The notes under the pieces: generated by a model
Told to the model about the DNA's origin: nothing
What the model saw: the letters and a program-made list of their open reading frames with translations, nothing else
Databases searched by the model: none
From: Oenanthe sinensis
Taxonomy: Eukaryota; Streptophyta; Magnoliopsida; Apiales; Apiaceae
Length of the DNA stretch: 64,000 bases
Direction: 5' to 3'
Assembly (NCBI GenBank): GCA_028671895.1
Contig: CM053806.1
Span: forward strand, 19,107,001-19,171,000
Shown: positions 46,882 to 59,569 of the stretch, piece by piece
Position numbering within the stretch: position 1 is the stretch's first letter
Layout of the letters: every line of letters begins with the position of its first letter
Program-made: the position numbers and the translations under genes

Positions 46882-47320
46882 TGGGTCATTAGATTCACAG
46901 GGTGATATCAAGTTGTAATTAGGAATCGGGTTAGAGTAGTATGAGTAATATCACGTATTTGGTTGAATAATGGAATGAACTTATTAATTTAATATATTTT
47001 TTAATGAGTAGAAAAATATAAGCACTTAATATAAAAAATAAATCATTATTATTTCTCAGACATTAAACAATATCATTATAAATTTTTATTTTAAGAATTA
47101 ACATATAATTTTATAAATAAAGATAAAAATAATAATTTTTAATTTGATTCCCCATACCCATGACTCATACCTACTTCCTTTTTAAGATATCAAAAACTCA
47201 TATCTTATGAGTTTGAGATATGAGTTTTAAAATTTAAAATTTAATATTAAATACCATGTATGAGTTTGGAATGAACAAAACTCATACATCATACTTAGAT
47301 ATCATGAACCAAACGACCCC
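46882..47320. mobile_element. PIF/Harbinger MITE, 439 bp
   Basis: The right end GAACCAAACGACCCC and the decayed left end TGGGTCATTAGATTCA are inverted, with TTA at 46879-46881 and 47321-47323. The right end matches the lone end GGGGTCGTTTGGTTCAG at 15104, so two family members are in the window. Confidence 0.72.
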
Positions 47321-47323
47321 TTA

Positions 47324-49900
47324 ATGAGTTTATATATAATTATTTTATTTTCACATGTCTTAATCTTATAGTAATTCATTTTTTTTAAAGACGGGTGTGG
47401 TAATATATGTTTTTTTTATTATCTAGTCATTTAAATAATGTTATGATTAAATTCCCGAATCTTATTATATATATATATATATAACATCTGAGTTGGTTAA
47501 ATCTTAACACTGTTGATTTTATTTTTATTTATAATTTTTTATGAAATCAAAATTGTAACGAAAATTTTTATTTTAAACTTTATATGTTTAATGTATATTA
47601 GAATTATGTAATAAAGTAATTTGGTCTCAAAATTAGATTTAGAGGATTGAATTTATAAATATTATTTACATATTACATTTATATTACGTGTATTTTAAAA
47701 TTTCAATTATTTTATGTTAAAATGATAAAAATGTCATTCTAAAACTATTAAGATGAAAAAAATTGTGTCCATGACATATTTGGAAATTCAACTAAAAATA
47801 GGACATATTTGTAAACAACTTTTAAATTTGGGATATATCAGAAAAATACCCTAAAATAACTAGGTAACGATATCGCGCCTTAATAATCTTGTCAATAATT
47901 TATATTTAATAATTAATAAAATTATTTTAAATATGTTTTAAAATAAAAAAAATAATAGTCCTATTCTATTTTGTTTATGCATTCCGGAATTATTAAAAAA
48001 ATATTGTGTAAGTTAGTCAAATATATATTTTCTATTTTTACCGGATAAGTGTATAAATATATATTGTGAAATTTGATAATTTTTCTCATGTGACTTGATT
48101 ATTTTGTATTATTTAAAAGTATTTAATAACTAATATAATTAAATTAATTTAAAAATAAAAATTAAGATTTTGAAAAATAATTACATGGATTATTATTTGG
48201 AAAAAATTACTATCATAATATATATATATATATATATATAATTTGTATTTATTTCAAAAATAAAAATTACAATAATAATGTAATTTCTAGTATTTATAAA
48301 TTAAAAATATTAAAAATAATAATTCTTTTAAAAGCCCATGCCCCTCTCATATTATACAGAGTAAGTCGATCATTATGCACACAAATTAATATAAATAAAG
48401 TAAAATTATATAATAGATGTGGGATAAGTAAATACAAAGCAAGAAAAGATTAATAAGAAAAGAACATTTTTTGAATTTTTTGTATTACAAATAAAAAATA
48501 TTAAGTATAATTAAATAAATATATTAAAAACCAAATCCCCTCTCATATAAGTTTGGTAATTTTATAAAAAAAATCTTTATATATATGGTAGTTTAAATCT
48601 TTTTTTAAAATATTTTTTCAATTTTTGTAATGCAGCATAGGCATGATTCGCCTTTTTCAGACATTACATGGTTCGATTCCTTGTGCAATCATGTAATGGC
48701 TTCAATATGATATTTCAAATAATTTGTAAGATTTTTAATAATTATCCCCTAAAATTTTTATTAGGAATTATCTAATAATTTATTTTTTGAAATACTATAA
48801 TACATATTTTATATAAAATAGCAATTTTTATAATAAATATGTAATATGATGTCTTTTTAATATAAAATATGCAAATTTAATGTGAAAAACAAATTAGAAA
48901 ATGTAATAAATATTTTTAGCTAAAATTAAAAAAAAAATGAAAAGATCAGATCTCCTAATCAAAAAGATTTGTTGAAATAGTCAAAAGGAGTATATAAATT
49001 TTAATCAGGTAATTTATTTACGGGAAGGAGTACTAAAATTAAGAATTTATTTATAAAATTTGTGGAGCTACTACTTGAGCGGGTCAGGCAATAAATTTTA
49101 GCCCTAAAAGAATGTATTATTTTTGTAATAAAAAAAGTAAAATTGAAAGAACAAAATTTGAGAATAATTTTAAACATGCTAGAATCCCTCGCATCAAAGC
49201 TAGAAACCGGACTCAGGGTGAGTTAAAATTAATTAATTAATTTTAATATCTATTTTTCAGTTTCCTTGTAATATATTTTACATTGCTCGGGCAGTGAATC
49301 ACATTTGATAAGCTATTTTAACCTAGCTATAAAATTGAAGATGAAGTAAACATAATAATTTGAATTAATTTAGAATCTATAATCTATAAATTCAAGATTA
49401 ATTCTTTGTTACGAGTAAAATATAATAATAATTGATAATTGCCTATGGACACTTCACCCAAGTTGGCATTAAGTTGTTAATTTGAGATTGAGAACCAACA
49501 ACATCATTAAGTGATCAGACACAGAAAAGTATGTCTTGGACTAACCGAATAATAATATGCAGATGATCACATGTTTTCATCTTTTGGTTGATTTGTGTTC
49601 ATCAATTTTGGAACATTTTGTAAAATCACTGTTGGCCATCACCTTCACCCTTCTTTCCTTCTACATAAAAAGCATAAGATTATTCGGATAGTGTATTGAT
49701 CTGGTCTCTCTTATTTGATTGGATTTGAAGGATTTTAAACACAACTTGATTTATTTGATGTAAGTAATTTAAATTTTTTAAAATATATACTTTTATAATT
49801 TATAAATTAACTAATAGGTAAAACAAACTGACCCATCATAAGATACAAAACAAGTGGCTATACGCCAGACACAATTGATCTAGTTTCAGCTTTTACCACA
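47324..49900. other. AT-rich intergenic DNA, no gene seen
   Basis: Contains (TA)n runs near 47466-47482 and 48220-48240. No ORF with recognisable domains, and no clear transposon ends. Confidence 0.4.
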
Positions 49901-49902
49901 TA

Positions 49903-50139
49903 CTCCCCGTGCCATGTGATATTTAACATTTCTCAGAAAATGTCCGGCATGCATTTTAAGGTGCATATAAATTATAGTTTCATAATTTATTTTTTTCCTG
50001 AATACAAATTTAAACATTCAATTTTTATTCAAAAACAAAAAATTATAAAAATAAGTTATGGTAATTATATTTATATGCACTTTAAAATGCGTGTCAGATA
50101 TTCTCTCATAAATATTAAAAATCAAATGGGACGGGGGAG
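49903..50139. mobile_element. Stowaway-like MITE, 237 bp
   Basis: Inverted ends CTCCCCGTGCCAT and ATGGGACGGGGGAG, flanked by TA on both sides. The interior is itself an inverted repeat (GCATGCATTTTAAGGTGCAT against ATGCACTTTAAAATGCGTG). The plus ORF at 49916-50227 runs through it and is not a gene. Confidence 0.83.
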
Positions 50140-50141
50140 TA

Positions 50142-51627
50142 CAAACTTGTATAACTTAACCTTTGATTATATTATACATATATTTTACAAAGCTAGACAC
50201 ATTTGTTCTTTGTTTAAAGATTTGTAGTGTGTGCTCGAACAATCTAAAGTTTTGAAAATGTTTGTCATTCGGCACCCTACATATATACTTAAAATATGAG
50301 TGTCAATATCATATATTTGGATATATATCATACTAGCACCGTTGTCCATCATCATTTACAAAGTACTACTAGCTTGAATCTTGAAATCAAAATAAATATA
50401 ATTAAATGATAAATTTATAAACGAAAAACCTTACAACCATAAGCAATGATTGTACTATAAATGCACTATTGAACTCTTTTGAAGTGTTCCCGGGTACAGA
50501 CGTACCAAAAGAAAAGAGTTATGGATCTAATTTATTCTAAATTTGAAACATTTTATAAGTCAATTCTTTATTAAATCGGATTCTATTTCAAAAATATTGA
50601 ATCCTTTTAGGCCAAAAAATTAAAATTTCAAAATTATCATATATTCGTTCCGGTCTCAAATAATAGTTTAGAATTTTTAACACACATGTTTAGCAGTAAA
50701 ACCCAAAATACACATATTTAATAATAATTTTAAATTTTTATATCAAATAAAAATTTAATTCTAAATTTTCATTTGATATAAAAATTAAAAGCTAACATTG
50801 ATTATAATTATGTATTTTTGCGTGTTAAAAGTTGAAAAAACTACTATTTAGCACCAAAGTGAATATTACTAATTATAGTGTTTTCATCCGAAAGTGCTTT
50901 TTTTTTTTTTAAAAAAAATGAATTTTATCCAAATTTTTTAAAATCTTAAATTTATCTAAATTTTATCATAACCTTTCCCTGGGCAATGTTTTGCCTAAAG
51001 TTATACGCACGTTAAACACCCTAAACTTGGATCGAGTTCTTTGGAAACGAATAAGTTTCACTCTATATTTAATTTTTAAATTAGTTTTAATTAAAATTTT
51101 AAAAAACAAGTAATTCAAATAAATAAAAAAATAAGTCCACAAGGAAAAATATATTAATTTATGATAACTAACAAGCCTGGCAGTGTGCAGGCTTTGCTGT
51201 AACGGAGGGACTAGAGGGGGCAACGCCCAAACAGTATTTAGTGTTCACTGTACGGAGATCGAAAACACCGTGTATACACACATATAGTCTGGGTGAAACG
51301 ATTGTTTTATATGAATTCATATGCGCTCTTTTGTCGCGAGTAGTATTAATATTTTATTTTCTTAATTCAGGAATTACGTCGTTTATCTATATTTAAATTT
51401 ATTTTTAAAATTTTGTATTCTCCATAAAAAAATACGGAATGATGATTATAAATAATCGCTTGTTATCGACCAGCTCGATAGCTTTATACTCATTTTATTC
51501 ACCTCACGCACTCGCAACACTATTTTGTAGTCTTCTTATCGGCACCAATTATTTGACTGTTAGATCTTCGCTTGTTGCATTGTGGTGGGAACTAGCATTT
51601 GACAGATTTCAATATGAAATTATGACA
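50142..51627. other. Intergenic DNA, no gene seen
   Basis: The minus ORF at 50966-51223 and the plus ORF at 51439-51639 show no domain. An inverted pair near 50730-50790 (TTTTTATATCAAATAAAAAT and its complement) looks like a decayed MITE core. Confidence 0.4.
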
Positions 51628-51640
51628 AGTGAATATTGAT

Positions 51641-53278
51641 TGTAATTAAAAAATATAATCCAATAAAATTTGATTAAACTAAAAGTAATCGATGAAAGTC
51701 GACTCTCGCTTTTTTCTCCCTCTCCCCCTATTCTCTTTCCCTCCGCCGCTTCGTCTTCCGACCTTTTCTTACTCTTTTTTTCGGTTTCCGTGTCATTTCT
51801 CATTTTTAGGATTGTTATAAAAGATGTTTCTCTTGATCTTCTCCTTGCTAGATCTTTTATTTGCCCTTCTCTTGTGATGCCTCGCCATCGATTGTTTTCC
51901 TCGATTTCTCTCAATCCAACTCTCCGAGCTCCGGATACTGGTCACGAGTTGACTACTTCCTCCAAGCTTGAAGATGATGTTGAGATCAAGAACTTTGGCT
52001 TCTCTTCTCCTTTAGCCTATGATACCAGGAACTTGGGTAACCAGGTGCAAGCACTAAGTTCTTTCAGAACAGGACCAGTTAATCCAAAGCTTTCCCTAAG
52101 ACTCGATTCCAACAACTTGAACCAAGCTAAGTCTCTTTTGGAAAATCACGATCAGGTTCCTTCATTAACTTATCCGTTCAGTTCACATGCTTTAGTTATT
52201 GAAGATAATAGTTTGCTAATTAGAGTTAATGGGTACGCCTGTGTGCAACCTCCGGTTGATTTTTTCTTTGATTCTACTTTAGATTGGAAATCTTGTTGTG
52301 TTGGTCATTGTGAAAATTTGGACTTTAATTTTCTTGCTCTTAAAAAGACTGCTCTTTGTGTTTATGAATTTGCTGGTCTTAGGGATGTTTTTAAACACAT
52401 GATGACTATTTAGTTTTTAAATTCAAGGAGTCAAATGTGACACTTGAGATTGATGTCTTCATATTTCATATGAAAGCTTGGTTTGAACATGGTTTGAAGT
52501 TTACTAATGTTGAAAAGGTTAGTGTTTGGGTAACATTCACTCAAGTCCCTTTTGTGTATTGGTCCCAACAAGGTCTTGCTTACCTTAGTCAAGCTTTGGG
52601 AAAACCACTTGCCCTGGCTCTTGACACCTTTCAAGCTATTTCATCGAATGAACCTGGAGCTAAGGCCAAAATCCTTGTAGAACTTGATATTAGGCCTGGC
52701 TCGAATCTTGTTAAACTTTCAGATGAAACTATGATCCCAGTTTGAGTGGCTTATCAAGACAATTTATTTTGTTCCTATTGTTTCTCTCCTAAGTATGTTA
52801 CCTTAGCTTGTCAAAGTCTTAATGACTTATTTACTCTTGAGGATGGTAGTTAGATGTCTGACTCAAGTTGGTATAGAGATGAGCCTTCAGTCTCCACATC
52901 TCAGGAGGAACAAATGCATGTTCAGGTTGTCAATTTAGAGGTTCCCTCTAGGCTGCAAGTCATGAAAAAGGAATCAGCTCCTGAATACTTGATGAATGAA
53001 GGCCTGGTTGGTGGTCGACATTCAGCTGCCACACTTCTTTAAGAGGATTCAAAGAAGAAGCAGAAGAAGCATAGGAACTAAGTCCTAGTCTCATGTTTTA
53101 GCTACTTAAATTTTGATTAAGTTTGTTTGTTGAGAACTGCTTGCTTATTTTAAGTCTGTATGTTCATGAACTTGTTTGCTGGAGGTCTTAGAACTTGTCT
53201 CTATTTCCTATTGTAACCTTGACTTTATCCTTTTGGAGCTCTTTGCTATACAACATAACCAACTTAACAACAAAAAAA
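51641..53278 (+). mobile_element. LINE ORF1 (DUF4283) retrocopy with poly(A) and target duplication
   Basis: The insert ends ACAACAAAAAAAA and is flanked by AGTGAATATTGAT (51628-51640) and AGTGAATATGGAT (53279-53291), a 13-bp duplication with one mismatch. No internal promoter or reverse transcriptase is seen. Hallmarks of reverse-transcribed insertion by LINE machinery are present. It may be an ORF1-only LINE derivative or a processed copy. Confidence 0.75.
51670..53042 (+). pseudogene. DUF4283 / zinc-knuckle protein pseudogene
   Basis: Frame 1 (51670-52413) reads a hydrophobic start, a Ser-rich region and then HALVIEDNSLLIRVNGYA. After a stop, the next frame gives the DUF4283 core: HMKAWFEHGLKFTNVEKVSV, WVTFTQVPFVYWSQQGLAYL, SQALGKPLALALDTFQA, ELDIRPGSNLVKL. 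A stop at 52743-52745 precedes a decayed zinc knuckle (CSYCFSPKYVTLAC, where the expected His is Tyr). DUF4283 plus zinc knuckle is the usual ORF1 of plant L1-type LINEs, an RNA-binding chaperone. Stops and one frameshift make it dead. Confidence 0.72.
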
Positions 53279-53291
53279 AGTGAATATGGAT

Positions 53292-53874
53292 ATCTACTAG
53301 AAGCCCGGTTGACGTACCTAATCTTTCGGAAATAATATTTATTTTTAGAAAAAATAATATAAATGCATACTTAATTTAAAAAATAATCACTAATTTTTTA
53401 AAAATAAGAAGACATAAACACCCCCTTAATATATCCATATATTTATTATTGAGTCATGTTAGATATACAAAATTATTTCCTAAATTCAAGTCCTGAATCA
53501 CACGACACTGATGATGTGTCATTATGGAATATTTTAATTGATGGGATTTACATGAATGCATATGGGTCTATTATTATTAATTAAATTACAGCCAATTAAA
53601 TATAACATGTGACATTTAGGAAATATTTTATGACATGTAGCATTATTCTTATTTATTATATAGTAAATATAATTAATTTTTGTGGGTTTTATAATTCTTC
53701 TTTTTCAAGCTATTTGTTTTATTCTTTTTCATTTATAAACACCACTAGGTGCAGAATCGTGATTCACGCCCATGAATGAAAAAGGTTGGATGATAAAATA
53801 CGGCTTAAGTTCGATGTCATCTTAATGCTTGCTTTTGACAAATGTATAAGATTTAGCTAATAAGTAATTTTTTA
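53292..53874. other. AT-rich DNA, no gene seen
   Basis: Between the LINE-like copy and the TRIM. No supported ORF or repeat ends. Confidence 0.4.
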
Positions 53875-54409
53875 TGGGTCAACTTAAGTACCACCTTGAG
53901 TAGACAAGATAAGTCTCTTATATATAAGCATCTAGTTAACTCTATTAGTATGAGACCTTTTGGTGTGTGCTCAAAAATAAATCTGTGTGGACCCGACCCA
54001 AAACATACAATATCATACTAATGTGGAGTTAAGACTTGTTTACATATCAACAAGTGGTATCATAACTAAAGATTTGGACCGGACCTTGGGAGTAATGGGC
54101 TACAATTATACGATGTAGGGGGCATCGGTGTAAACTCGCTGATATCCGTGGAGCTGCGGTATAGTGGTCACGAGATTTGTGGTTCTTGGTTTGAGGGAAT
54201 AATTATTGAGTGGTGTCAACCCAAATCCCACATCGAGTAGACAAGAGATAGTACCATTGTATATAAGTAGCCAATTAACTCTATTAGTATGAGAGCTTTT
54301 GGGATATGCCCAAATACAAATCCGTGCGGACTCAACTCAAAGCGGACAATATCATACTATTGTGGAGTTAAGACTTGTTTGTGGCCCAAAAAAACTTGGG
54401 TTGACACCA
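53875..54409 (+). mobile_element. TRIM (miniature LTR retrotransposon)
   Basis: Two direct repeats, 53875-54050 and 54211-54409, share GAGTAGACAAGA, TATATAAG, TTAACTCTATTAGTATGAGA and GTGGAGTTAAGACTTGTTT. The right repeat starts TGGTGTCAACCCAA and ends TTGGGTTGACACCA. Just inside the left repeat is TGGTATCATAAC (54055-54066), a partial initiator-tRNA primer site, and before the right one a purine tract (GAGGGAATAA). The interior is only about 160 bp and non-coding. The left repeat is truncated at its 3' end, and no target duplication is visible. Confidence 0.82.
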
Positions 54410-54780
54410 CCCAATATAAAATAAAGACTTTCTTGTTAAAAGTACATGAATTATTCTAAAATGAATCGATGATTGATATTTTTGAGGTCAGACTTGCCGA
54501 TAGTGGTAATGGGCAATAAACATTACACAATTAGATTAAATTTTTAATTACTAATATTGAAACCAATTGCTTCTCTTTCCCGCATGTTGTTTTATTTATC
54601 TGTGTTTGAATCTGTATGTGATATAATATAAAAATGAGTAATAGCGCCTCATACGAAGTATGTTTAAAAAAATAGGTTACAATTGAGAATATGTGAGCAT
54701 ATAAATGCAGCTGAATTTGATTTGATAGTTTGTAACACATATGTATACATAATCACCTACAACGAAGGAAAAATAGAAGG
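54410..54780. other. No gene seen
   Basis: Spacer between the TRIM and the Helitron helicase remnant. The minus ORF at 54531-54740 has no domain. No Helitron 3' hairpin with CTAG was recognised here. Confidence 0.4.
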
Positions 54781-54789
54781 GGAAGTATT

Positions 54790-55690
54790 TTTATAAGAGT
54801 TTTGTCCTTAGCCTCATCGTCAACATTGACAACCAGTCCCTCCCGGGCTGTGATTCTTGACAAAGCGACATATATTTGGCCATGAGTAAAAATCCGGGAA
54901 GATAAATATAAGCCAATTTAGATATTTTCCCTGACTTTTATTAATTGTCATGACAAAACATGGTGTGAGTGGCAGATGATGTCTATTAAGTTTGAATGGC
55001 CACTTAGAGTCATTAGGCGATATGATTATTCGCGGGATAGTAACATTCTGCCCAATATTTTTGCCTGAAATGATGTCAGCACAGATGGACTATTGGCCTA
55101 AACATGTTATGATCAATCTAGTGCCATTACACAGGCCCTCAGACTAATTCAGATTCCTAAGTAGCATGATGGGGGTTTCAATTTTAACCTGAATATCATG
55201 ATTTAGAATGCCATTGAATCTCAAACCATGTAAGAACGCTGACAGATATAAGAAATCAGTGTCTTCAGATTTGAAACTCATTTTGCACACACTATCAGAG
55301 CTTAGATATGTTCTTTCCTCTCTTGGTAACTTGTCCAATAAATATTGATTCAGTTCATGCATAATATTAGTTTTGGTTGCTAATATAACTCTTTCTCTTA
55401 ATTATGACGGATCACTCTAATTATTTAGAAGGGAAGGTAGATGCAACTAACAATAATCTCTATTGGGAACTCATAAGGTGTCATGCCAATATCCGCCGGT
55501 ACCTTGACTATTTTTTTTTAATCAAAGTCATTGTTAATCGTTCCCTCCCCAATTTCCAACAACCACTTACCAAATGAAGTAATCTTTTGAGCCTCAATTG
55601 GGTCAATATTTGGTCAAATATTACAGTGTTCTCACCTGACAAATGTAAAGGGAGTCACTCGACCGACGGTTTTCTATAATTTATGCCAAA
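54790..55690 (-). pseudogene. Helitron helicase, C-terminal part (Pif1-like), inactivated
   Basis: The minus strand, across several frames, reads GKWLLEIGEGTINND (about 55560), VPADIGM, NQYLLDKLPREERTYLSSDS and SVCKMSFKSEDTDFLY (55144-55362), FNGILNHDIQVKIETPIMLL, CFVMTINKSQGK (about 54925-54960) and THGQIYVALSRITAREGLVV (about 54825-54890). The YVALSR box is motif VI of superfamily 1 Pif1 helicases, and the order is that of plant Helitron transposases. Many stops and frameshifts. Confidence 0.85.
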
Positions 55691-56734
55691 CTATAAGATT
55701 CTCGAGCAAACCTCAATTGATGATATATATCTGCAGTCTAAGTATGTTTCGATCTTATCTCTTTTGTCTTTGGTTTCAATTACTATATTTGATCTTATTT
55801 ATATATTTAAACAAATATATTATCGACGTTGTCTTGTAATATTGGACCACATAATGATTGTCCAAGTAGGCACCCTTCTTTTCCACATGAAAACCTGTAT
55901 TTCTGTGATGGTAAACTGGATGGCCATCTTCCCTAATTATGGTGCGATCATTATATTTTTCGGAAAATGCTTGTCACGCTTTCCTTGTGCCATACAAGGA
56001 TAACCCATATTTAGCTAGCCGCACATGCCATGCAACATAAATTTCTTGACTGTATTATGAGAATTATGATCATCATATATTTGGTATTTTTGTTGTTATG
56101 AAGGTGCCAATATATTCTGGTGACAAATTCTTCATTGATTAGTGTAAAAATAATAGGATATGTGTGTGAGGTAAACCCCTTTTCTGAAACTCTACTGTGT
56201 ATAAACCTGCAAGGGGAAGTGAGACAATTAAAATACTGATATTTTTGCTTATTTTTAGGTTAAATATTTAATGCTATGTATTTTATAAAATATGTATCGA
56301 ATCATGCACGAAGATTGAAACATTTGATACTTACATGCAATGACTTCTCTAAATGGTTTTTCCTCAGGTAATTTTTAAGCTATATTAATTTGATATGGAA
56401 TACCTTGCATGTAATATCCACTCGGCTGGAGTCGTCGTTTTGGTCGATCATGTTTAATATGACATTTATATTTGGCCACTTTGGGTTGCAAGAGAAAGTT
56501 ATAAAGAAAATCTGGATATCTTTCCCATCGACAAATGATCACTGCGTCTTGATAATTCTGAGCCCCGTAACGCGGTCCTCCAACGTGCGAAGATGGTAAG
56601 ATAATTGACATTCCCACTGTGGCAGAAACTATATCTCCGTGATGCATTGCATCCATCAGTCCCGAATACAATTCTATACGAAGTTCATTTTGGTGGGTGT
56701 GAATCCACCTAAATCTTTCTTGCTCAACCGCCAT
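55690..56734 (-). pseudogene. Helitron Rep (HUH endonuclease) region, inactivated
   Basis: A minus ORF of 119 residues (56734-56375) starts MAVEQERFRWIHTHQNELRI, continues LYSGLMDAMHHGDI and LPSSHVGGPRYGAQNYQDAV, and then loses frame at YPDFLYNF, as compared with the Helitron_like_N family. After a frame change come KYKCHIKHDRPKRR and, between 56000 and 55700, GKRDKHFPKKYND, HPVYHHRNTGFHVEKKGAYL, IIYLFKYINKIKYSN and KIETYLDCRYISS. The HUH motif itself falls in a poorly preserved or deleted part and was not seen. It forms one transposase with 54790-55690. Confidence 0.85.
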
Positions 56735-56749
56735 GTATGTATCTACTAT

Positions 56750-57540
56750 ATATTTTTTGTGATTTATCTTATTATGTTATAAACTAACAGCTTCTACTAT
56801 TCAAATAAAAAAGTTAAATTTGTTATTTTAGGATCCTTATTAATTATTTTTCCTTTTGAAAATTAAATATAAAATCAAATTATAAATAATTTTATTACAA
56901 AATTGCATGAATTTCTTAGTGTAAATTTTATTTTCAAAATTTTATTTGAATGTTATTTTAAAAAATATTACAAATTATATATATATATATATGTGTGTAT
57001 ATATATATTATGATAGTGTTATTTATAATAAATCATACATTTATTTTCTAAAATATGTACTGTGATAGTGTTATTTCGAAATAATAAACCATATAATTAT
57101 TTTCCAAAATTTTAATTATTATTTTTGAAAAAACTATTACATATTTTAAAGTAATAAAAATTAATTAAATCATGTAAAGATAAATGATAAAATTTGACAA
57201 TTTCATATTTATGCAGGCTATAAATTATTTTTAAGTGAAGCAAGACAAAAGCTTGAAACACTCATAGAGATTCACGAAGACATAATTAAATTGTTTATGT
57301 CATTCAATATCTAGTTCATATACATTTTATGTATTACTAAAGTGCTTACCAAAGAGGATGCTTAGAACTTTAGAGTCTTAGATATTATATAATTCTTATC
57401 CATTCACCAGAATAAACGTTTTAAATTTATGCATATTGAATTTAGTTCAGTTAGATGTCATTACACATGTGCCTCATATCTTTTTCATATCATTCATCTC
57501 ACTTTCATATCCTTTTTTCTTCATTTAAGAAAAATATGGA
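56750..57540. other. AT-rich stretch upstream of the Rep remnant
   Basis: Non-coding. Near 56950-57130 two similar segments repeat (TGATAGTGTTATTTATAATA and TGATAGTGTTATTTCGAAAT), an approximately 60-bp tandem duplication. Confidence 0.4.
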
Positions 57541-57555
57541 GGAAGTATTTTGTAA

Positions 57556-59560
57556 TTAAGGAGGTGTAAAAATGTGATTGCAAAAGTATGGATGAAAGCA
57601 TGTGGAAATGATACTAACTGTTGGAGTTAAAACATTTTCATAGGGAGCCTCTAGCGATGCAACCGACGTGAAGACTATATGAACTGAGTAGCTTTGCAGC
57701 CCTTCAAGAATATTATAGTTGTTAATTTTGAGTTTAAACACAAACTCCTTTTCCATAAGTGGCATTAGCTCGGATAGGTAAATATCATCTCATGGGGACA
57801 TCATGTTAAAGATTTTTTTAGCTGATATGTCGAGCTCACGCTCAATAGGTCCATTGAACAGAACAGTGTGGTGGAGCCAATCTTGTCTCGCACAGTGACA
57901 TTTACCCGGAACTTGCACACACAGTACAATAATAAAATACAGTAAATAAACGCGGGAAGAGGTTTGACACATGGGGGAGCACATCAATTATTTCAGACTT
58001 ACAAAATTAGAGGATGGTCGACTGTTTGCGCGCATTTGTTGCATACATAAACTTTATTTACTGGCACTACCTTTCTGAGACACGATTCGCAAGCGGCATA
58101 ATATCGGCCAAAGTTTTCGTTTATGTCAATAATAATAGCCTTCAAGGTAACATGGTGTTCCTATATAATAAATGTGTTAATATTATAGGCTCTCTAATAT
58201 AAAAATCGAACAACTAAAAGAACGAAAATGATAGACGATTCCCCTAAATCCCTACTAATGTACTAAAATTCTATAACAAATTTACAAAACATCATGTGTT
58301 TATAATTTACAAACCACTACCACAATTGAATGCGAGGCTACTATAAGAAAAATAATTGTGTAGATGATCGGTGTTTATACGTCTACCTTCAGTTTGCTGT
58401 TGCAAGGAGACATGACCAAATATGCGATACTCATATGCCCCATGGACATTTCTTCTTCCGGAGATTGCTTAGTAAGTGATGGCCCTTCAATGATCTTTAT
58501 TGCAGTTAAGAGGGATGAAAATATTTCGCTTATAGAAGACACATACTAAATATCATGGTTCACGTATACTTTGGTAACACTTGTCGAGGAAAAATTCAGC
58601 ATGCCTACTCAGAACATATTTATGAACTTAATTATATAATAGCGTGAGAAACATGACATACATGTTTTTGACATGGTAGGAAAAATAGAAAAGGTCTTAG
58701 AGTACATACCTTGGAATATCTTAACCATCACCGTGGAAATCATGACAACATGTAGGGCACTTTCTTTAATGCACAGAGAAGTTCAAGCATCTCTCCGGGG
58801 TTTCCTAGAGAGTGACAGTGTTATTCACCGAGTTGTAGTTACATTTATCACAGCATCAAGTATATATGAATGTAGTATTCATCTTAGAATATTAATGATG
58901 ACAGTAACGATAATTGAATGAAAAGGCTATACTAGATATGGCAGTTATGATTTACTAATCGGTTAAAATCTTGGTATCCCTCTTCTTATATCCACCCGAG
59001 ACAACTCCAACATCAGTAAATCCATGATAGCAGCCCACAGTATCAGTTCAAGTATAACAACAACATATGGCATGGGTATAGTTTCTTTTAGCGTCATACG
59101 TATTAGTGAAAGAAATAGGAAGACAAACTTAACAGCCTCATTAACGAACTGAAAGCCAAAGTGAGGAATGTGTATCACATCCTCCTCTAACGGCTTGACT
59201 AATGTAGGAGCAAGGACAATCAGCTTAACATTGGATGTAAGTGGCCAATATGCAGCAGTGTTTGTTGTCATCATCAGATTTACAAGGTTATAGAGTTTTT
59301 CCTCTTAGAGGCGAGCCTTGAACCTGCACACCAAATGTTTTCAAACAACATCATGTCTCATAGTTTCCTGCAACCAAGTGAGATTTAATTCAGGGGTAGA
59401 GATAAGATAAACAATGCCAAAACATGAGTGGTGAGTAAATATAGAACGACAAATCTTTTCATCCATTAAGATTATTTTGATACTTATTAAGTCATTGTCA
59501 TTGATGCTGATCGACTCTCATAACCTACAAATGCGAACTTTGATCGTCTAGGTATCTATG
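57556..59560 (-). pseudogene. RPA1-like pseudogene of the Helitron, copy A
   Basis: Minus-strand pieces in gene order: first OB region (KHLVCRFKARL, then MMTTNTAAYWPLTSNVKLIV, LVKPLEEDVIHIPHFGFQFV; 59340-59130); start of the second OB domain (GVVSGGYKKRDTKILTD, about 58960-59030); VVMISTVMVKIFQG-type sequence in two frames near 58690-58760; a linker exon QSPEEEMSMGHMSIAYLVMS (about 58390-58460); the zinc ribbon CESCLRKVVPVNKVYVCNKC, followed by AQTVDHPLIL (58020-58110), with all four cysteines present; and the C-terminal end LFNGPIERELDISAKKIFNM then PLMEKEFVFKLKINNYNIL (57880-57690). Introns and stops break it. This is the RPA70-like single-stranded-DNA-binding protein carried by plant Helitrons. 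Confidence 0.78.
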
Positions 59561-59569
59561 TCATTGTTC

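Noticed and set aside
49916..50227. Plus-strand ORF of 103 codons
   Set aside because: It runs across a Stowaway MITE and past its right end.
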